This document shows, in pieces, positions 16,704 to 25,240 of a stretch of 42,202 bases of DNA (positions are counted from its first letter, which is position 1; each line of letters begins with the position of its first letter). The stretch spans positions 1 through 42,202 of the forward strand of contig CAZWJS010000010.1 in the NCBI GenBank assembly GCA_964634895.1, given 5' to 3'. Under the pieces are notes generated by a model, which was not told where the DNA came from, ran no database searches, and saw only the letters and a list, made by a program, of their open reading frames with translations. This stretch comes from CG-Epi1 sp964634895. Its GTDB lineage: Archaea; Thermoplasmatota; Poseidoniia; MGIII; CG-Epi1. The translations under genes were made by a program, and so were the position numbers.

Positions 16704-17618
16704 ATGTCTGAACCAATATCATCACTCGGAACTTTGTTTTTGGTAGTGATAGGTTTTGCAGTAGCATACTATTGCATACGCAATCAATTTATGATTTCAC
16801 AATCATTGGTGTTCATAAATTTTGCAATATTTGCATCTTGGTGGATAATCTTTCTTATTTCACCAGAATATGGGAGTCAAGCCTTTGTTGATTTAGGATT
16901 TAGATCAGAGTATCTCGATTCGCCACAGTTTAGATTGTTAACAATCTTCACTGCAATGTTCATGCATGCAGGTTCAATGCATCTTTTGATGAACATGCTT
17001 GTTTTGATATTGTTGGGTGTGCCTTTTGAAGAACGTATAGGGTCCAGATCCTTTTTCAAAATTTATTTGATTAGTGGTATTTTAGGTTCTCTAGTCACAG
17101 CTTCAATATCGGTGTGGAATCAATCGGGCTTAAATATAATCAATATTGGCGCTTCTGGTGCAGTTTTTGGTATAATGGGAGGCTTTGCCTTGCTTTATCC
17201 TAGAGATGAGATTCCAATGCTTTTAGGCCCTATATTTATGCATAGAGTCCCAGTACTATTAGCAACTCTGGTATTTGTAGGAATGGAAACGCTCTATGTG
17301 GGAATGAATACACAAGATGGAATAGGTCATGGAACTCATATGGCCTCTTTTGTTGCAGGAGTCCTGCTGTCCCCTAGATTAATTTCTACTTCAGTTTTTG
17401 AAGATAGAAAAGACGTTGTTGATTGGACACTATTAGACAAATTATCCAGTGTAACTGGTAAGGGTTCTTACGAAATCCAAATGATTAAAGAATCCGATGA
17501 AGAAGAGCTTGTAGAAGCTTGGCTTTCGAAATTTTGGGAAATACAACAATGTCCTGAGTGTTCAGATAGTCTAAAACAGGGTATTTGTGAATCTTGTAAT
17601 ATAAATTTTTTGGATTAA
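16704..17618 (+). CDS. Rhomboid-family intramembrane serine protease with C-terminal zinc ribbon
   Basis: Rhomboids cut single transmembrane helices within the membrane. The catalytic dyad is visible: S151 in GASGAVFG and H212 in GTHMASFVAG. H93 and N97 (HLLMNM) are the conserved helix-2 residues next to the oxyanion hole. Six or seven hydrophobic helices fill residues 5-230. The tail (about 275-304) has a four-cysteine zinc ribbon, CPEC and CESC, which is an addition to the basic fold. The ATG at 16704 follows its own TATA box. The stop codon overlaps that of the opposite-strand transporter by three bases. Substrates are unknown; surface proteins of this cell are possible. Confidence 0.92.
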   Translation: MSEPISSLGTLFLVVIGFAVAYYCIRNQFMISQSLVFINFAIFASWWIIFLISPEYGSQAFVDLGFRSEYLDSPQFRLLTIFTAMFMHAGSMHLLMNMLVLILLGVPFEERIGSRSFFKIYLISGILGSLVTASISVWNQSGLNIINIGASGAVFGIMGGFALLYPRDEIPMLLGPIFMHRVPVLLATLVFVGMETLYVGMNTQDGIGHGTHMASFVAGVLLSPRLISTSVFEDRKDVVDWTLLDKLSSVTGKGSYEIQMIKESDEEELVEAWLSKFWEIQQCPECSDSLKQGICESCNINFLD

Positions 17619-19024
17619 GCAGTTTCAAAGTGTCCGTAGAATAATGCTACTACTATTGTTGCAATAGTGCAGGTTATCAGCATAACAGGAACACCAACAC
17701 TTAACCATTCCTTTGTTGAAATCCTATGTCCACCTCTTTCACTAATTGAGATAGTCATAACATTTGCACTAGAACCTATTGGTGTAGCATTACCACCAAA
17801 ACCACAACCAATAGCTAAAGCCCAATATAGAGGAATAACATTTACATCTTCACTTAATTCTCCTAATTGATTAATTACAGGCAACATTGCGGCACAGAAT
17901 GGTATATTGTCCACAATTGCTGATGCAATAGCAGAGACCCATATGAGAACAACCACCAATACAACTTCATTTTGTGATATGTTTCCTTCTGGGCCAAAAT
18001 TATCGAAAATCCAATTTGCTACAGCTTCTAAGTGTCCCATAGCTTCTAGTCCACCCACCATAACGAAAAGTCCGGCAAAGAATAGTAGTGCAGCCCATTC
18101 TACTTTGTGTATTACCTCGTGAATATCAAGTTGTTTTTCTTTTCCGACTCCTATCATGCTAATGCACATTGCAATACCAGCACCACCCAAAGATACAGCA
18201 GAAATTTCTAGATCTAAATGTATAATTTCAACTGCAGCAAACATTATGACCGTTACAGCTAGTGCTCCGAGAGTCCTAAACATCAAAGTGTCATTTTTAA
18301 CAGAATCCCATTCATTTTCAGCAAGTATATCCTCTACATGTTGAGGCTTTGTTCCTCTCCATTCAGTGTAGTGATACCACATGTACCCTAATGTAGCACC
18401 CCATGCAATTATTGCTAGAGGAGTTAAATGTTCAATAAAACTGATAAAACTGAACCCTAATCCTCTTTCCGCAGTATAGGAAGCAATCAAGACATTCGGC
18501 GGATCTCCTACTAAAGTTGCCACACCTCCCGTATTTGAGAATATAGCTAATGCAATAAGGGGAGGTATTGGATTTATTTTTATTTTAGAGCATATTTTCA
18601 ATGTGACTGGTGCGATTAGAATCAAAGCAGTTACATTATCAATAAAAACAGAGATTACGGTTGTAAAGGTTCCTAGATAAACCACCAACATCCATGGGTC
18701 GCCTTTTGATAATTTCGTGGCTTTGACAGCTATAAATTCAAAGAATCCACTAATTTCTAGCATTCCTGCAAATATCATCATCCCTAATAGAAGTCCAATT
18801 ACGTTGAAATCAATTGCATCAAAAAGGTTGTTTTCACATCCTCCATGATCTCCACCTCCGTGCCCTCCTCCAGTACACCAAGTAAGCGTTTCATAATAAG
18901 TTCCAATTAGAAGCATAGCTACAGCACCTCCCCATGCAGCTAAAACACGGTCAACAATTTCACCTAAAATCAATGCAAAAGCAATCAGAAAGACAACAAG
19001 AATTAATATCGCATCTATGGTCAT
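17615..19024 (-). CDS. NhaD/ArsB-type ion transporter (IT superfamily)
   Basis: A 469-residue polytopic protein with about 11 hydrophobic helices. It carries the hallmark halves of the ArsB/NhaD/P-protein group: FIDNVTALILIAPV, then NTGGVATLVGDPPNVLIAS, and in the second half VDNIPFCAAM and GCGFGGNATPIGSSANVM. In this group the likely function is Na+/H+ exchange (NhaD) or anion/arsenite export; sequence alone does not decide, and no arsenic gene is nearby, so Na+/H+ exchange in a marine cell is my preference. A loop after the second helix is unusual: C50, H55, H60 and C63 within GGGHGGGDHGGC. A TATA-like element on the minus strand at about 19049-19056 places the transcript start at the ATG. 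Confidence 0.88.
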   Translation of the reverse strand: MTIDAILILVVFLIAFALILGEIVDRVLAAWGGAVAMLLIGTYYETLTWCTGGGHGGGDHGGCENNLFDAIDFNVIGLLLGMMIFAGMLEISGFFEFIAVKATKLSKGDPWMLVVYLGTFTTVISVFIDNVTALILIAPVTLKICSKIKINPIPPLIALAIFSNTGGVATLVGDPPNVLIASYTAERGLGFSFISFIEHLTPLAIIAWGATLGYMWYHYTEWRGTKPQHVEDILAENEWDSVKNDTLMFRTLGALAVTVIMFAAVEIIHLDLEISAVSLGGAGIAMCISMIGVGKEKQLDIHEVIHKVEWAALLFFAGLFVMVGGLEAMGHLEAVANWIFDNFGPEGNISQNEVVLVVVLIWVSAIASAIVDNIPFCAAMLPVINQLGELSEDVNVIPLYWALAIGCGFGGNATPIGSSANVMTISISERGGHRISTKEWLSVGVPVMLITCTIATIVVALFYGHFETA

Positions 19025-19057
19025 ACTGACATTTTATTCCCAAAGGTCAATAAAAGC

Positions 19058-21349
19058 TTAAGCCAACCTATTCCATATAGGTTCTTTCCAGTATTTCCTT
19101 GCTTCTTCTATATTTAATTCAACTATTTTATCATCATTTTTCCAGAACGAAATTTTATTATCAACATCACCTATTTTTCTAGAATAATCAAATCTTTTAG
19201 CAAAAGCCTCTTCATATCCTGGTTTAACTTGTACTACCCACCTTCCATTAGATTCGTTAAATAATTCACAATCTTCTCTCATGTTTTCTATGAGTTCAAT
19301 TTTAGCTCCATTCCCACTCATACACATTTCAATGATTGCCAACGCTAATCCTCCAGTTGATATGTCATGACAAGCAACAACTTCTCCTTTTTCTATAGCT
19401 TGTATTAATTGCTCCATTCGTGGTATAAAGATGGGAAAGTCTGTCTTTGGGACATTCTCACAAACAATGTTTTTAGTTCTGTAATACAGGCTCGCTCCCA
19501 TTTCACATTTGCTTTGACCTACTGTCCATATTGTGCCTTCTTTCTTCATGTCACTTGTAGTACATTTACGTATATCAGTTATAATTCCAATACCCATTAG
19601 TACAGGAGTAGGTGGTATCGCACCTTCATTTGTTTCATTGTATAAACTTACATTCCCAGAGACATATGGTACATCAACAAAATTTGCAGCATCTTTGAGT
19701 GCCTCACAACTAGCCTTGAATTGTCCCATTATTTCTGGTTTTCTTGGATTTCCAAAGCATAAACAATCAGCAAGAGAATCTATTTTTGCTCCAACGGAGG
19801 CCAGATTTCTACATATTTCCTCTACTGCACTCATAGTACCATGGTAAGGGTTAGCTTCCATTTGATGCGGATTAATATCAGAAGTAAGTGCTAATCCCTT
19901 CCATGATGAGTCTACAGGCTTAATAACGCTTGAATCACCAGGAACTCCAGATCCTATTGGCCCTTGTATTGGTTTGATAGCAGTATTTCCTCTTACTTCA
20001 TGATCATATTGCCGTATCACCCAATCTTTGGATGCAACTTCAGGATTGCTAATAATATCCTTAATAGTATCATTAAGATTATCAGGATAGGGAGGCAATT
20101 CAGCAGCATTTTTTACGTTGTGATTAGGTAAAATATATGGTCGATTATAGACAGGTCCTCCTGTTGTAAATTCTAAATCTAGATTGAGAATATTTACTCC
20201 CTTGTAATCCACCATATTTCGCTTTTCAGCAATTACTTCACCAACGCTTACAGCTTCAACGTCCCAAGCTTTACATATTTCTAGAACCTTTTCAACATTC
20301 TTTGGTTTTACGGTAAACATCATTCTTTCTTGAGATTCAGAAACCCATATTTCCCAAGGCGCCATATTCTCAATTTTAAGGGGAATTTTTTCTAAATCAA
20401 CTCTTGCTCCAAACCCACCATCTAAGGCAAGTTCACCAACAACACAAGAAAGTCCACCTCCACCTAAATCCTTCATTCCTGTCAATAATTTGCTTTCATT
20501 TAATTCTAGACAAAGATGCATGAGCGGTTCTTTAGTGATGGGATCTCCCAATTGGACAGCTCCTATGTCATCCTCAGATCCAGCATTAAGGTCACGTGAG
20601 GCAAATGTAACGCCGTGTATCCCGTCTCTACCAGTTCTTCCTCCAGCTAATATGTAAACGTCACCAACGCTTCCAACTCTACTATGGATCATAGACTCTT
20701 TGTTTACTATTCCAATACATCCCACAGTAACTAATGGGTTCCCTGTGTATTTTGGGTGGAAGGATACTTGACCAGCCACAGTAGGTATTCCCACTCGATT
20801 TCCATAATCCCTGATTCCAGCTACGACTCCTCCCATTAAGTACCTTGGATGTTTGACTCCAGCAGGCAATTTTTCTTTCGCCAAGTCTAAATCTCCAAAA
20901 AATAGAGGATCAACTAATGCAATAGGTTGGGCACCCATACAAATGACATCTCTAAGAATACCTCCAATTCCAGTTGCAGATCCACCGTATGGATCTAAAG
21001 CAGAGGGATGATTATGTGATTCAAGTCCTACAGCATAATAATGATCTTTGTCAAATTCCATAATTCCGGCGTCTTCTCTAGCAATAACTTTCTTAGTTGT
21101 TTTTAAACCAAATACAGTTTCTTCCAAGACAGGTTTGGATGACTTGTAACAACAGTGTTCAGACCATGCTTGATCTATTGCTTGTAATTCTACATCCGTT
21201 GGTTTTCTTTTTTCATTATCGAAATATAGTTTAACTTTTTCAATTTCATCAGGAAGTAAGCCCAGTCCTAAATCTGAGACAACTTTTGTTAAATCACTAT
21301 TTAAATCCACAAAAAACACATTTTTAGTATCGGGTACAGGTTCTAGCAT
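19058..21349 (-). CDS. purL: Phosphoribosylformylglycinamidine synthase subunit PurL
   Basis: The ATP-dependent synthetase subunit of FGAM synthase, step four of purine synthesis. Length (763 aa) matches the small PurL of archaea and Gram-positives, which works with PurS and the glutaminase PurQ. Visible signatures: WSEHC (active-site H65), ESHNHPSALDPYGGSATG, a central GGRTGRDGIHG loop, and a second-half KPIQGPIGSGVPGDS region followed by CHDISTGGLALAIIEM. The ATG directly follows the purS stop with no gap. PurQ is not in the window. A 33-nt gap separates its stop from the downstream transporter, which has its own promoter candidate. Confidence 0.97.
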   Translation of the reverse strand: MLEPVPDTKNVFFVDLNSDLTKVVSDLGLGLLPDEIEKVKLYFDNEKRKPTDVELQAIDQAWSEHCCYKSSKPVLEETVFGLKTTKKVIAREDAGIMEFDKDHYYAVGLESHNHPSALDPYGGSATGIGGILRDVICMGAQPIALVDPLFFGDLDLAKEKLPAGVKHPRYLMGGVVAGIRDYGNRVGIPTVAGQVSFHPKYTGNPLVTVGCIGIVNKESMIHSRVGSVGDVYILAGGRTGRDGIHGVTFASRDLNAGSEDDIGAVQLGDPITKEPLMHLCLELNESKLLTGMKDLGGGGLSCVVGELALDGGFGARVDLEKIPLKIENMAPWEIWVSESQERMMFTVKPKNVEKVLEICKAWDVEAVSVGEVIAEKRNMVDYKGVNILNLDLEFTTGGPVYNRPYILPNHNVKNAAELPPYPDNLNDTIKDIISNPEVASKDWVIRQYDHEVRGNTAIKPIQGPIGSGVPGDSSVIKPVDSSWKGLALTSDINPHQMEANPYHGTMSAVEEICRNLASVGAKIDSLADCLCFGNPRKPEIMGQFKASCEALKDAANFVDVPYVSGNVSLYNETNEGAIPPTPVLMGIGIITDIRKCTTSDMKKEGTIWTVGQSKCEMGASLYYRTKNIVCENVPKTDFPIFIPRMEQLIQAIEKGEVVACHDISTGGLALAIIEMCMSGNGAKIELIENMREDCELFNESNGRWVVQVKPGYEEAFAKRFDYSRKIGDVDNKISFWKNDDKIVELNIEEARKYWKEPIWNRLA

Positions 21350-21595
21350 TTATTTTGCCACCGCAATTGAATATTCATGAACAACAGGATTCGCCAGTAA
21401 TCTTTGGCACATCGCTTCAGCTTCTTTAAGTGCATTTTTTTCATCTGAATCAATTTTAATTCTATAAAACTTAACAGATTCTACACCATTCACCTTGTCA
21501 AAACCAAGAAGTTTCAGAGCCTTCTCTACGTTAGCTCCTTCTGGATCAGCCATTCCTTTTTTTAGATTCACACGAATCTCAAGATTAGTAGCCAT
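21350..21595 (-). CDS. purS: PurS subunit of FGAM synthase
   Basis: The small subunit that docks PurQ on PurL to build a working FGAM synthase. The 81-residue protein shows the family pattern: a basic first strand (LEIRVNLKKGMADPEG), the helix NVEKALKLLGFD, then VKFYRIKI and a C-terminal AMCQRLLANPVVHEYSI. The ATG at 21595 is chosen over a TTG at 21604. The stop codon adjoins the purL ATG. Upstream, a TATA-like TTTTTATT (minus strand, about 21624-21632) lies at suitable distance for a purSL promoter. Confidence 0.94.
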   Translation of the reverse strand: MATNLEIRVNLKKGMADPEGANVEKALKLLGFDKVNGVESVKFYRIKIDSDEKNALKEAEAMCQRLLANPVVHEYSIAVAK

Positions 21596-21640
21596 AAAAC
21601 TCAATCTTTATAGATTGAAAGCGGAATAAAAATTAACCGG

Positions 21641-22111
21641 CTATTCTTTGTCATAAATCGGTTTGGCATTCTTTCTATCATAAGGAATTATATTTTGCCA
21701 CTCTGAAGCATCAGACCTTGCTACAATAGCATGCACATCATCATTACTACTTACATTGAAAACTTCATGAGGCAGTCCAGGTTCAATATAGAACATGTCT
21801 CCAGCTTCATGTACAACTGATTTTCTGCATCCTTCTCCATATTCATGACGTACAGAACCCTTTAACAAATAAACCATAACATCGAAATCTACGTGGATGT
21901 GAGCTTTTGCTACTCCTCCTGGCGGTATATATGCACGATTCATAGACAGCTTAGTCGAGGGTGTGTTTTTTCCAGAAAGTCCAGCACCGTATTCTATGTT
22001 GTTCCAAGACCTTATCTTGTCAATTTGCCTAACGCTGTAAATTCCATCACCACCATCTACATATTCATTAAGATCAATTTCTTTATCAGTTTGTTTAAGT
22101 TCCTTGGCCAT
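21641..22111 (-). CDS. Cupin-domain protein, substrate unknown
   Basis: A 156-residue single-cupin protein. Motif 1 is HIHVDFDVMVYLLKG (metal-binding histidines with an acidic residue) and motif 2 is GDMFYIEPGLPHEVFN (second His). Cupins of this type include sugar-phosphate isomerases, dioxygenases and sensors; nothing here decides which. The N-terminal 45 residues are acidic and include GDGIYSVRQIDKIRSW. A TATA-like AATCATAAATA (minus strand, near 22134) gives a transcript start close to the ATG. It lies between the purSL pair and the lipid enzymes, but neither pathway explains it. Confidence 0.82.
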   Translation of the reverse strand: MAKELKQTDKEIDLNEYVDGGDGIYSVRQIDKIRSWNNIEYGAGLSGKNTPSTKLSMNRAYIPPGGVAKAHIHVDFDVMVYLLKGSVRHEYGEGCRKSVVHEAGDMFYIEPGLPHEVFNVSSNDDVHAIVARSDASEWQNIIPYDRKNAKPIYDKE

Positions 22112-22141
22112 TCTAATCTAACATACAGGCAGTATTTATGA

Positions 22142-22633
22142 TTAGAGCAAAAAACCAGATTGTTTAAAAAGTAAAACTAGGATTAGAGTCTGGAAACCAG
22201 CAGCCACATCATCTAAAATAATTCCTTGTCCTCCTTCGAGATGTTCTAAATCTTTTGCAGGCCATATTTTGATTACGTCAAAAATTCTGAAGGAAACGAA
22301 GCTCAGCACCCATGTCTTAGTATCCATTTCTATAGCAAGCATCAAAAGAAACCCTATAGGGATAAGATATCCAATTACTTCATCAAGGACAAATATTCTA
22401 GGATCTTTATCAAATTTTTTTTCACACCAAGGTGCTAATTGTACGCCTATAAAGTAGAAAGCCCCTGCAGTTATTAACAATACTAATCCTGCAAAATTTG
22501 CAACGTAGATTGAAATTAAGTATGCAAAAACCAAGGCTCCAAATGAACCAAAAGTACCAGGAGCTACTGGAGCTCTCCCTAGGAAAAAGAAAGAAACAAC
22601 AGCTTCTTTCCAAAGCTCTTTTGAATCAGTCAT
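22142..22633 (-). CDS. pgpA: PgpA-like phosphatidylglycerophosphatase
   Basis: A 163-residue membrane enzyme of the PgpA family, which removes the phosphate from phosphatidylglycerophosphate (here probably archaetidylglycerophosphate). Family motifs are clear: GRAPVAPGTFGSFGAL near the N-terminus, DPRIFVLDEVIGYLIP, SFRIFDVIKIWPAKDLEHL and GGQGIILDDVAAG. Three or four hydrophobic helices. The ATG lies within the last 8 nt of the upstream CDP-alcohol transferase gene, so the two are coupled and their products probably act in sequence on the same lipid class. In canonical PgpA the motif is FDIxKPWP; here it reads FDVIKIWP. Confidence 0.9.
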   Translation of the reverse strand: MTDSKELWKEAVVSFFFLGRAPVAPGTFGSFGALVFAYLISIYVANFAGLVLLITAGAFYFIGVQLAPWCEKKFDKDPRIFVLDEVIGYLIPIGFLLMLAIEMDTKTWVLSFVSFRIFDVIKIWPAKDLEHLEGGQGIILDDVAAGFQTLILVLLFKQSGFLL

Positions 22634-23249
22634 CTCTCGCCTCAGTCCAGAAATGATACATTCTCTGTAAAACGGTTAAATTCCCAAATATCGCTAAGAA
22701 TGCAACAACCCAAGTGATTATAGTTTCTACGTCACCTAGTAATTCACCAATAATTAGCCCCATTCCTAATATGAACCATCTCTCAGGTCTTTCAATAATC
22801 CCTATTCCTTCTTGAGTCACTCCTAATCTTTCAGCAGCAGCTCTACTGTAAGAGGTTTGAAATGCTCCGGCTAAGGCAGCAAAGGCCCAAATCTCTGCAG
22901 ATATAAATTCCAGTCCATTAATTGGATTCATCCACCCCCCTAATATTAAAGCACTAAAGGCAATACAGTCTGCATATCTATCAATTACAGCATCAAGATA
23001 TCCACCTCTCACAGAAGCAGTTCCAGTCGAACGAGCAACTAATCCATCAGCCCCATCAAATAAAGATGCTACTAAACCAATTAAAAATGCATAAAGTATT
23101 TCCTTATTGTAAAGAAACCATGCTGCATAAAGTGTTAGAAACAAACTTGCAATAGTAATGTGATTTGGTTTTATTCCAATTTTACCAATAGCCTTTCCTA
23201 TTGGCTGTAATAACTCTCCTGCTTTTTTCTTGAGTGTTTTGCTTAGCAT
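22626..23249 (-). CDS. CDP-alcohol phosphatidyltransferase (archaetidylinositol phosphate synthase-like)
   Basis: The CDP-alcohol phosphatidyltransferase signature is complete: D65-x2-D68-G69-x2-A72-R73-x8-G82-x3-D86-x3-D90. This binds Mg2+ and the CDP-lipid; the enzyme swaps CMP for a polar head group. Length (207 aa), N-terminal amphipathic KTLKKKAGELLQPIGKAI and six hydrophobic helices resemble archaetidylinositol phosphate synthases, but glycerol phosphate as acceptor is also possible, particularly since PgpA (a phosphatase for the glycerophosphate product) is coupled to it. The ATG at 23249 is preferred over a TTG at 23294, because the upstream residues overlap purC's leader. Confidence 0.88.
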   Translation of the reverse strand: MLSKTLKKKAGELLQPIGKAIGKIGIKPNHITIASLFLTLYAAWFLYNKEILYAFLIGLVASLFDGADGLVARSTGTASVRGGYLDAVIDRYADCIAFSALILGGWMNPINGLEFISAEIWAFAALAGAFQTSYSRAAAERLGVTQEGIGIIERPERWFILGMGLIIGELLGDVETIITWVVAFLAIFGNLTVLQRMYHFWTEARDD

Positions 23250-23257
23250 AGTAACTT

Positions 23258-23265
23258 GGATATAT
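23258..23265 (+). promoter_or_regulatory. TATA box for purC
   Basis: GGATATAT lies in the 44-nt gap between the divergent lipid gene and purC. Centre-to-start spacing predicts transcription from about 23288, which excludes the ATG at 23264 and supports 23294 or 23309 as the purC start. Confidence 0.45.
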
Positions 23266-23293
23266 GGGCGAGGTTCTTTTAGTCCCTTTTGCA

Positions 23294-24271
23294 ATGAGTA
23301 TATTGCGTATGGACCGCGACTTGATAAAACAACAGCTTGAGCACACTCTTGTAGAGACCAATTACGATGACCAAGGAGAATTGTATAGGGGAAAAGTTAG
23401 AGACAATTACATAAATGAAGATACTATTACAATGGTAACCACGGATCGTATTTCTGCATTTGATAGAGTTTTAGGTACAGTGCCCTTTAAAGGTCAGGCA
23501 TTGGTGGAATTGGCAGACTGGTGGTTCGGCGAAACTGCAGACATAGTTGCAAATCATGTTAGAAGGCGCCCTCATCCAAATGTTTGGGAAGTTCGTCGTT
23601 GTCAACCTATTCAAGTTGAAATGGTTGTACGGGGATATCTTACAGGCGTAACTTCAACATCAGCTTGGACGGCATATCAAAAGGGGGAGCGAAATTTTTG
23701 TGGTAATGAATTACCAGATGGGATGAGAAAGAATGAAAAATTTCCAGAACCAATTATCACACCTTCTACAAAAGCTGCACAAGGTGAACATGATGAATCA
23801 GTGGCACCATCCGAGCTTTACAAGCGGGGAGTAATTGATCCAGGATTGTACAAAGAATTAGCTCGTATATCTATGAGATTATATGAGAGAGGAGTTTCCC
23901 GTGCTGCAGATCAAGGCTTCATTTTCGTTGATACAAAATATGAATTTGGTATCTCGAAAGGAAAAATAATGTTGATGGATGAAGTCAATACTCCTGATTC
24001 TAGTCGCTATTGGCTTGCTGATGATTATGAAAAGAGATTTGAGGCTAAAGAGGAACCGAGAAAATTAGACAAAGAATATGTAAGAACTTGGCTTGCAGAT
24101 CAAGGATTTACAGGTGATGGTAAACCTCCTAAATTAACTGATGATTTAAGAGTTGAAGCATCAGCAAGATATATGGAAGTTGTTGAAGCCTTTACGAAAG
24201 AACCAATGCAGTTAGAAGTAGGCCCTGTCGATGAATCAATATATGCAATTCTAAATCCATTTGCATATTAA
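23294..24271 (+). CDS. purC: SAICAR synthetase PurC, long type
   Basis: Phosphoribosylaminoimidazole-succinocarboxamide synthase joins aspartate to CAIR in purine synthesis. Signatures: LYRGKVRDNY (P-loop-like), TTDRISAFDRVLGTVPFKG, VVRGYLTG, an acceptor loop EPIITPSTKAAQGEHDE, and KYEFGI followed by LMDEVNTPDSSRYW. At 325 aa it is the long form (about 300 residues in yeast and many bacteria), not the 240-residue form usual in archaea, which may mean acquisition from bacteria. The ATG at 23294 is chosen from the TATA position; 23309 is an alternative. It is transcribed away from the lipid genes and is separate from purSL. Confidence 0.96.
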   Translation: MSILRMDRDLIKQQLEHTLVETNYDDQGELYRGKVRDNYINEDTITMVTTDRISAFDRVLGTVPFKGQALVELADWWFGETADIVANHVRRRPHPNVWEVRRCQPIQVEMVVRGYLTGVTSTSAWTAYQKGERNFCGNELPDGMRKNEKFPEPIITPSTKAAQGEHDESVAPSELYKRGVIDPGLYKELARISMRLYERGVSRAADQGFIFVDTKYEFGISKGKIMLMDEVNTPDSSRYWLADDYEKRFEAKEEPRKLDKEYVRTWLADQGFTGDGKPPKLTDDLRVEASARYMEVVEAFTKEPMQLEVGPVDESIYAILNPFAY

Positions 24272-24285
24272 TTACAATCGTCAGC

Positions 24286-24293
24286 TTTATATC
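24286..24293 (+). promoter_or_regulatory. TATA box upstream of the coiled-coil gene
   Basis: TTTATATC lies 15 nt after the purC stop, 57 nt before the next ATG. A second AT-rich element (ATTAAATATTATAG, about 24323-24336) is also possible, at leaderless distance; the AAAGG before the ATG is a weak Shine-Dalgarno. Confidence 0.35.
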
Positions 24294-24349
24294 TTAACTC
24301 TAAAAGTGCAGTTCTCTCTATAATTAAATATTATAGATTTCAAGAAAGG

Positions 24350-25240
24350 ATGAGCCAAAAGAAGAATAGGGCACAGAAAAAGCCAAAGTCAGAAATTAAA
24401 TTGGCCGAGGAACGATTCCAGAGTTGTGTAACCAAGCGTAATTCTTTCAATGATGAGGCCCGGACTTTGAGAGATGAGAGAAATTCCCTTCATGACCAGA
24501 GAAATAAAGTTATGGAAGAGATAATGAAGCATCGGGACGAAATGAAATCCAATACTGAAACTAAATCCAAACATCAAAGTGTAAGAAATGATGCTCAAGA
24601 AAAGGCAAGAAGATTGATTGAACTTAAACAGCAAAAAAGGAAAGGGAAAAAAGGCGCAAAGACATTAAAAGATACAGTTCAGGCCTTGCATTCTGAAATA
24701 TTGAATCTTGAACGTAGGAGAGAAACAACAGAAATGCCAATTTCTAAAGAAAGAGAAATTATGGAGAAATTATCAATTCTTAGACGCAGTCTTACAGATC
24801 AAGAAGAGACTCTTTCTAATGAGGAAGATCTTCATGCAGAGGTTTCTGAGATAGATACTAATATAGATTCTGAATTTTCTAAGGCCGATGAAGAACATGC
24901 AGAAGTTGTTAAATTGGCAAAGTTAAACAAAAAATTGTACAAGAAAGTGACTAATTTAATGAAAGAAGCCTCTCATTTATCAACAGAAGCAGATAAAAAA
25001 CATAAAGAATTTGTTGAAGTCCGGAAGAAGGCTGACAATCAACACACTAAAGCAATGGAAATGCTTGAAACATTAAGAACTCATAGAAAGACAGCTAGTG
25101 AAGAGCGTCAAGCTCGTTGGAAAGTTGTCAAGGATCATCGTAAAAACATAAAGAAAGAATTATATGATCCTAAAAAGTTGGATTCTGTTGCAGATGATGC
25201 TTTGCAAGAATTAATGTCTGGTGGAAAAATAAGTCTTTGA
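24350..25240 (+). CDS. Archaeal coiled-coil protein (COG1340-like)
   Basis: A 296-residue, almost entirely charged helical protein with heptad pattern through about 15-270 and no membrane segment. It begins with a Lys-rich tail, contains ARRLIELKQQKRKGKKG and the PISKEREIMEKLSILRRSL hinge typical of uncharacterised archaeal COG1340 coiled-coil proteins, and ends in a short conserved-looking tail (LDSVADDALQELMSGGKISL). Function of that family is not established; a structural or nucleoprotein role is conceivable. Its TGA overlaps the ATG of the nucleotidyltransferase (TGATG), so translation of the two is coupled. Confidence 0.85.
   Translation: MSQKKNRAQKKPKSEIKLAEERFQSCVTKRNSFNDEARTLRDERNSLHDQRNKVMEEIMKHRDEMKSNTETKSKHQSVRNDAQEKARRLIELKQQKRKGKKGAKTLKDTVQALHSEILNLERRRETTEMPISKEREIMEKLSILRRSLTDQEETLSNEEDLHAEVSEIDTNIDSEFSKADEEHAEVVKLAKLNKKLYKKVTNLMKEASHLSTEADKKHKEFVEVRKKADNQHTKAMEMLETLRTHRKTASEERQARWKVVKDHRKNIKKELYDPKKLDSVADDALQELMSGGKISL

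Noticed and set aside
19533..19847. 104-aa plus-strand frame within purL
   Set aside because: Antisense to conserved PurL codons; composition of a shadow frame.
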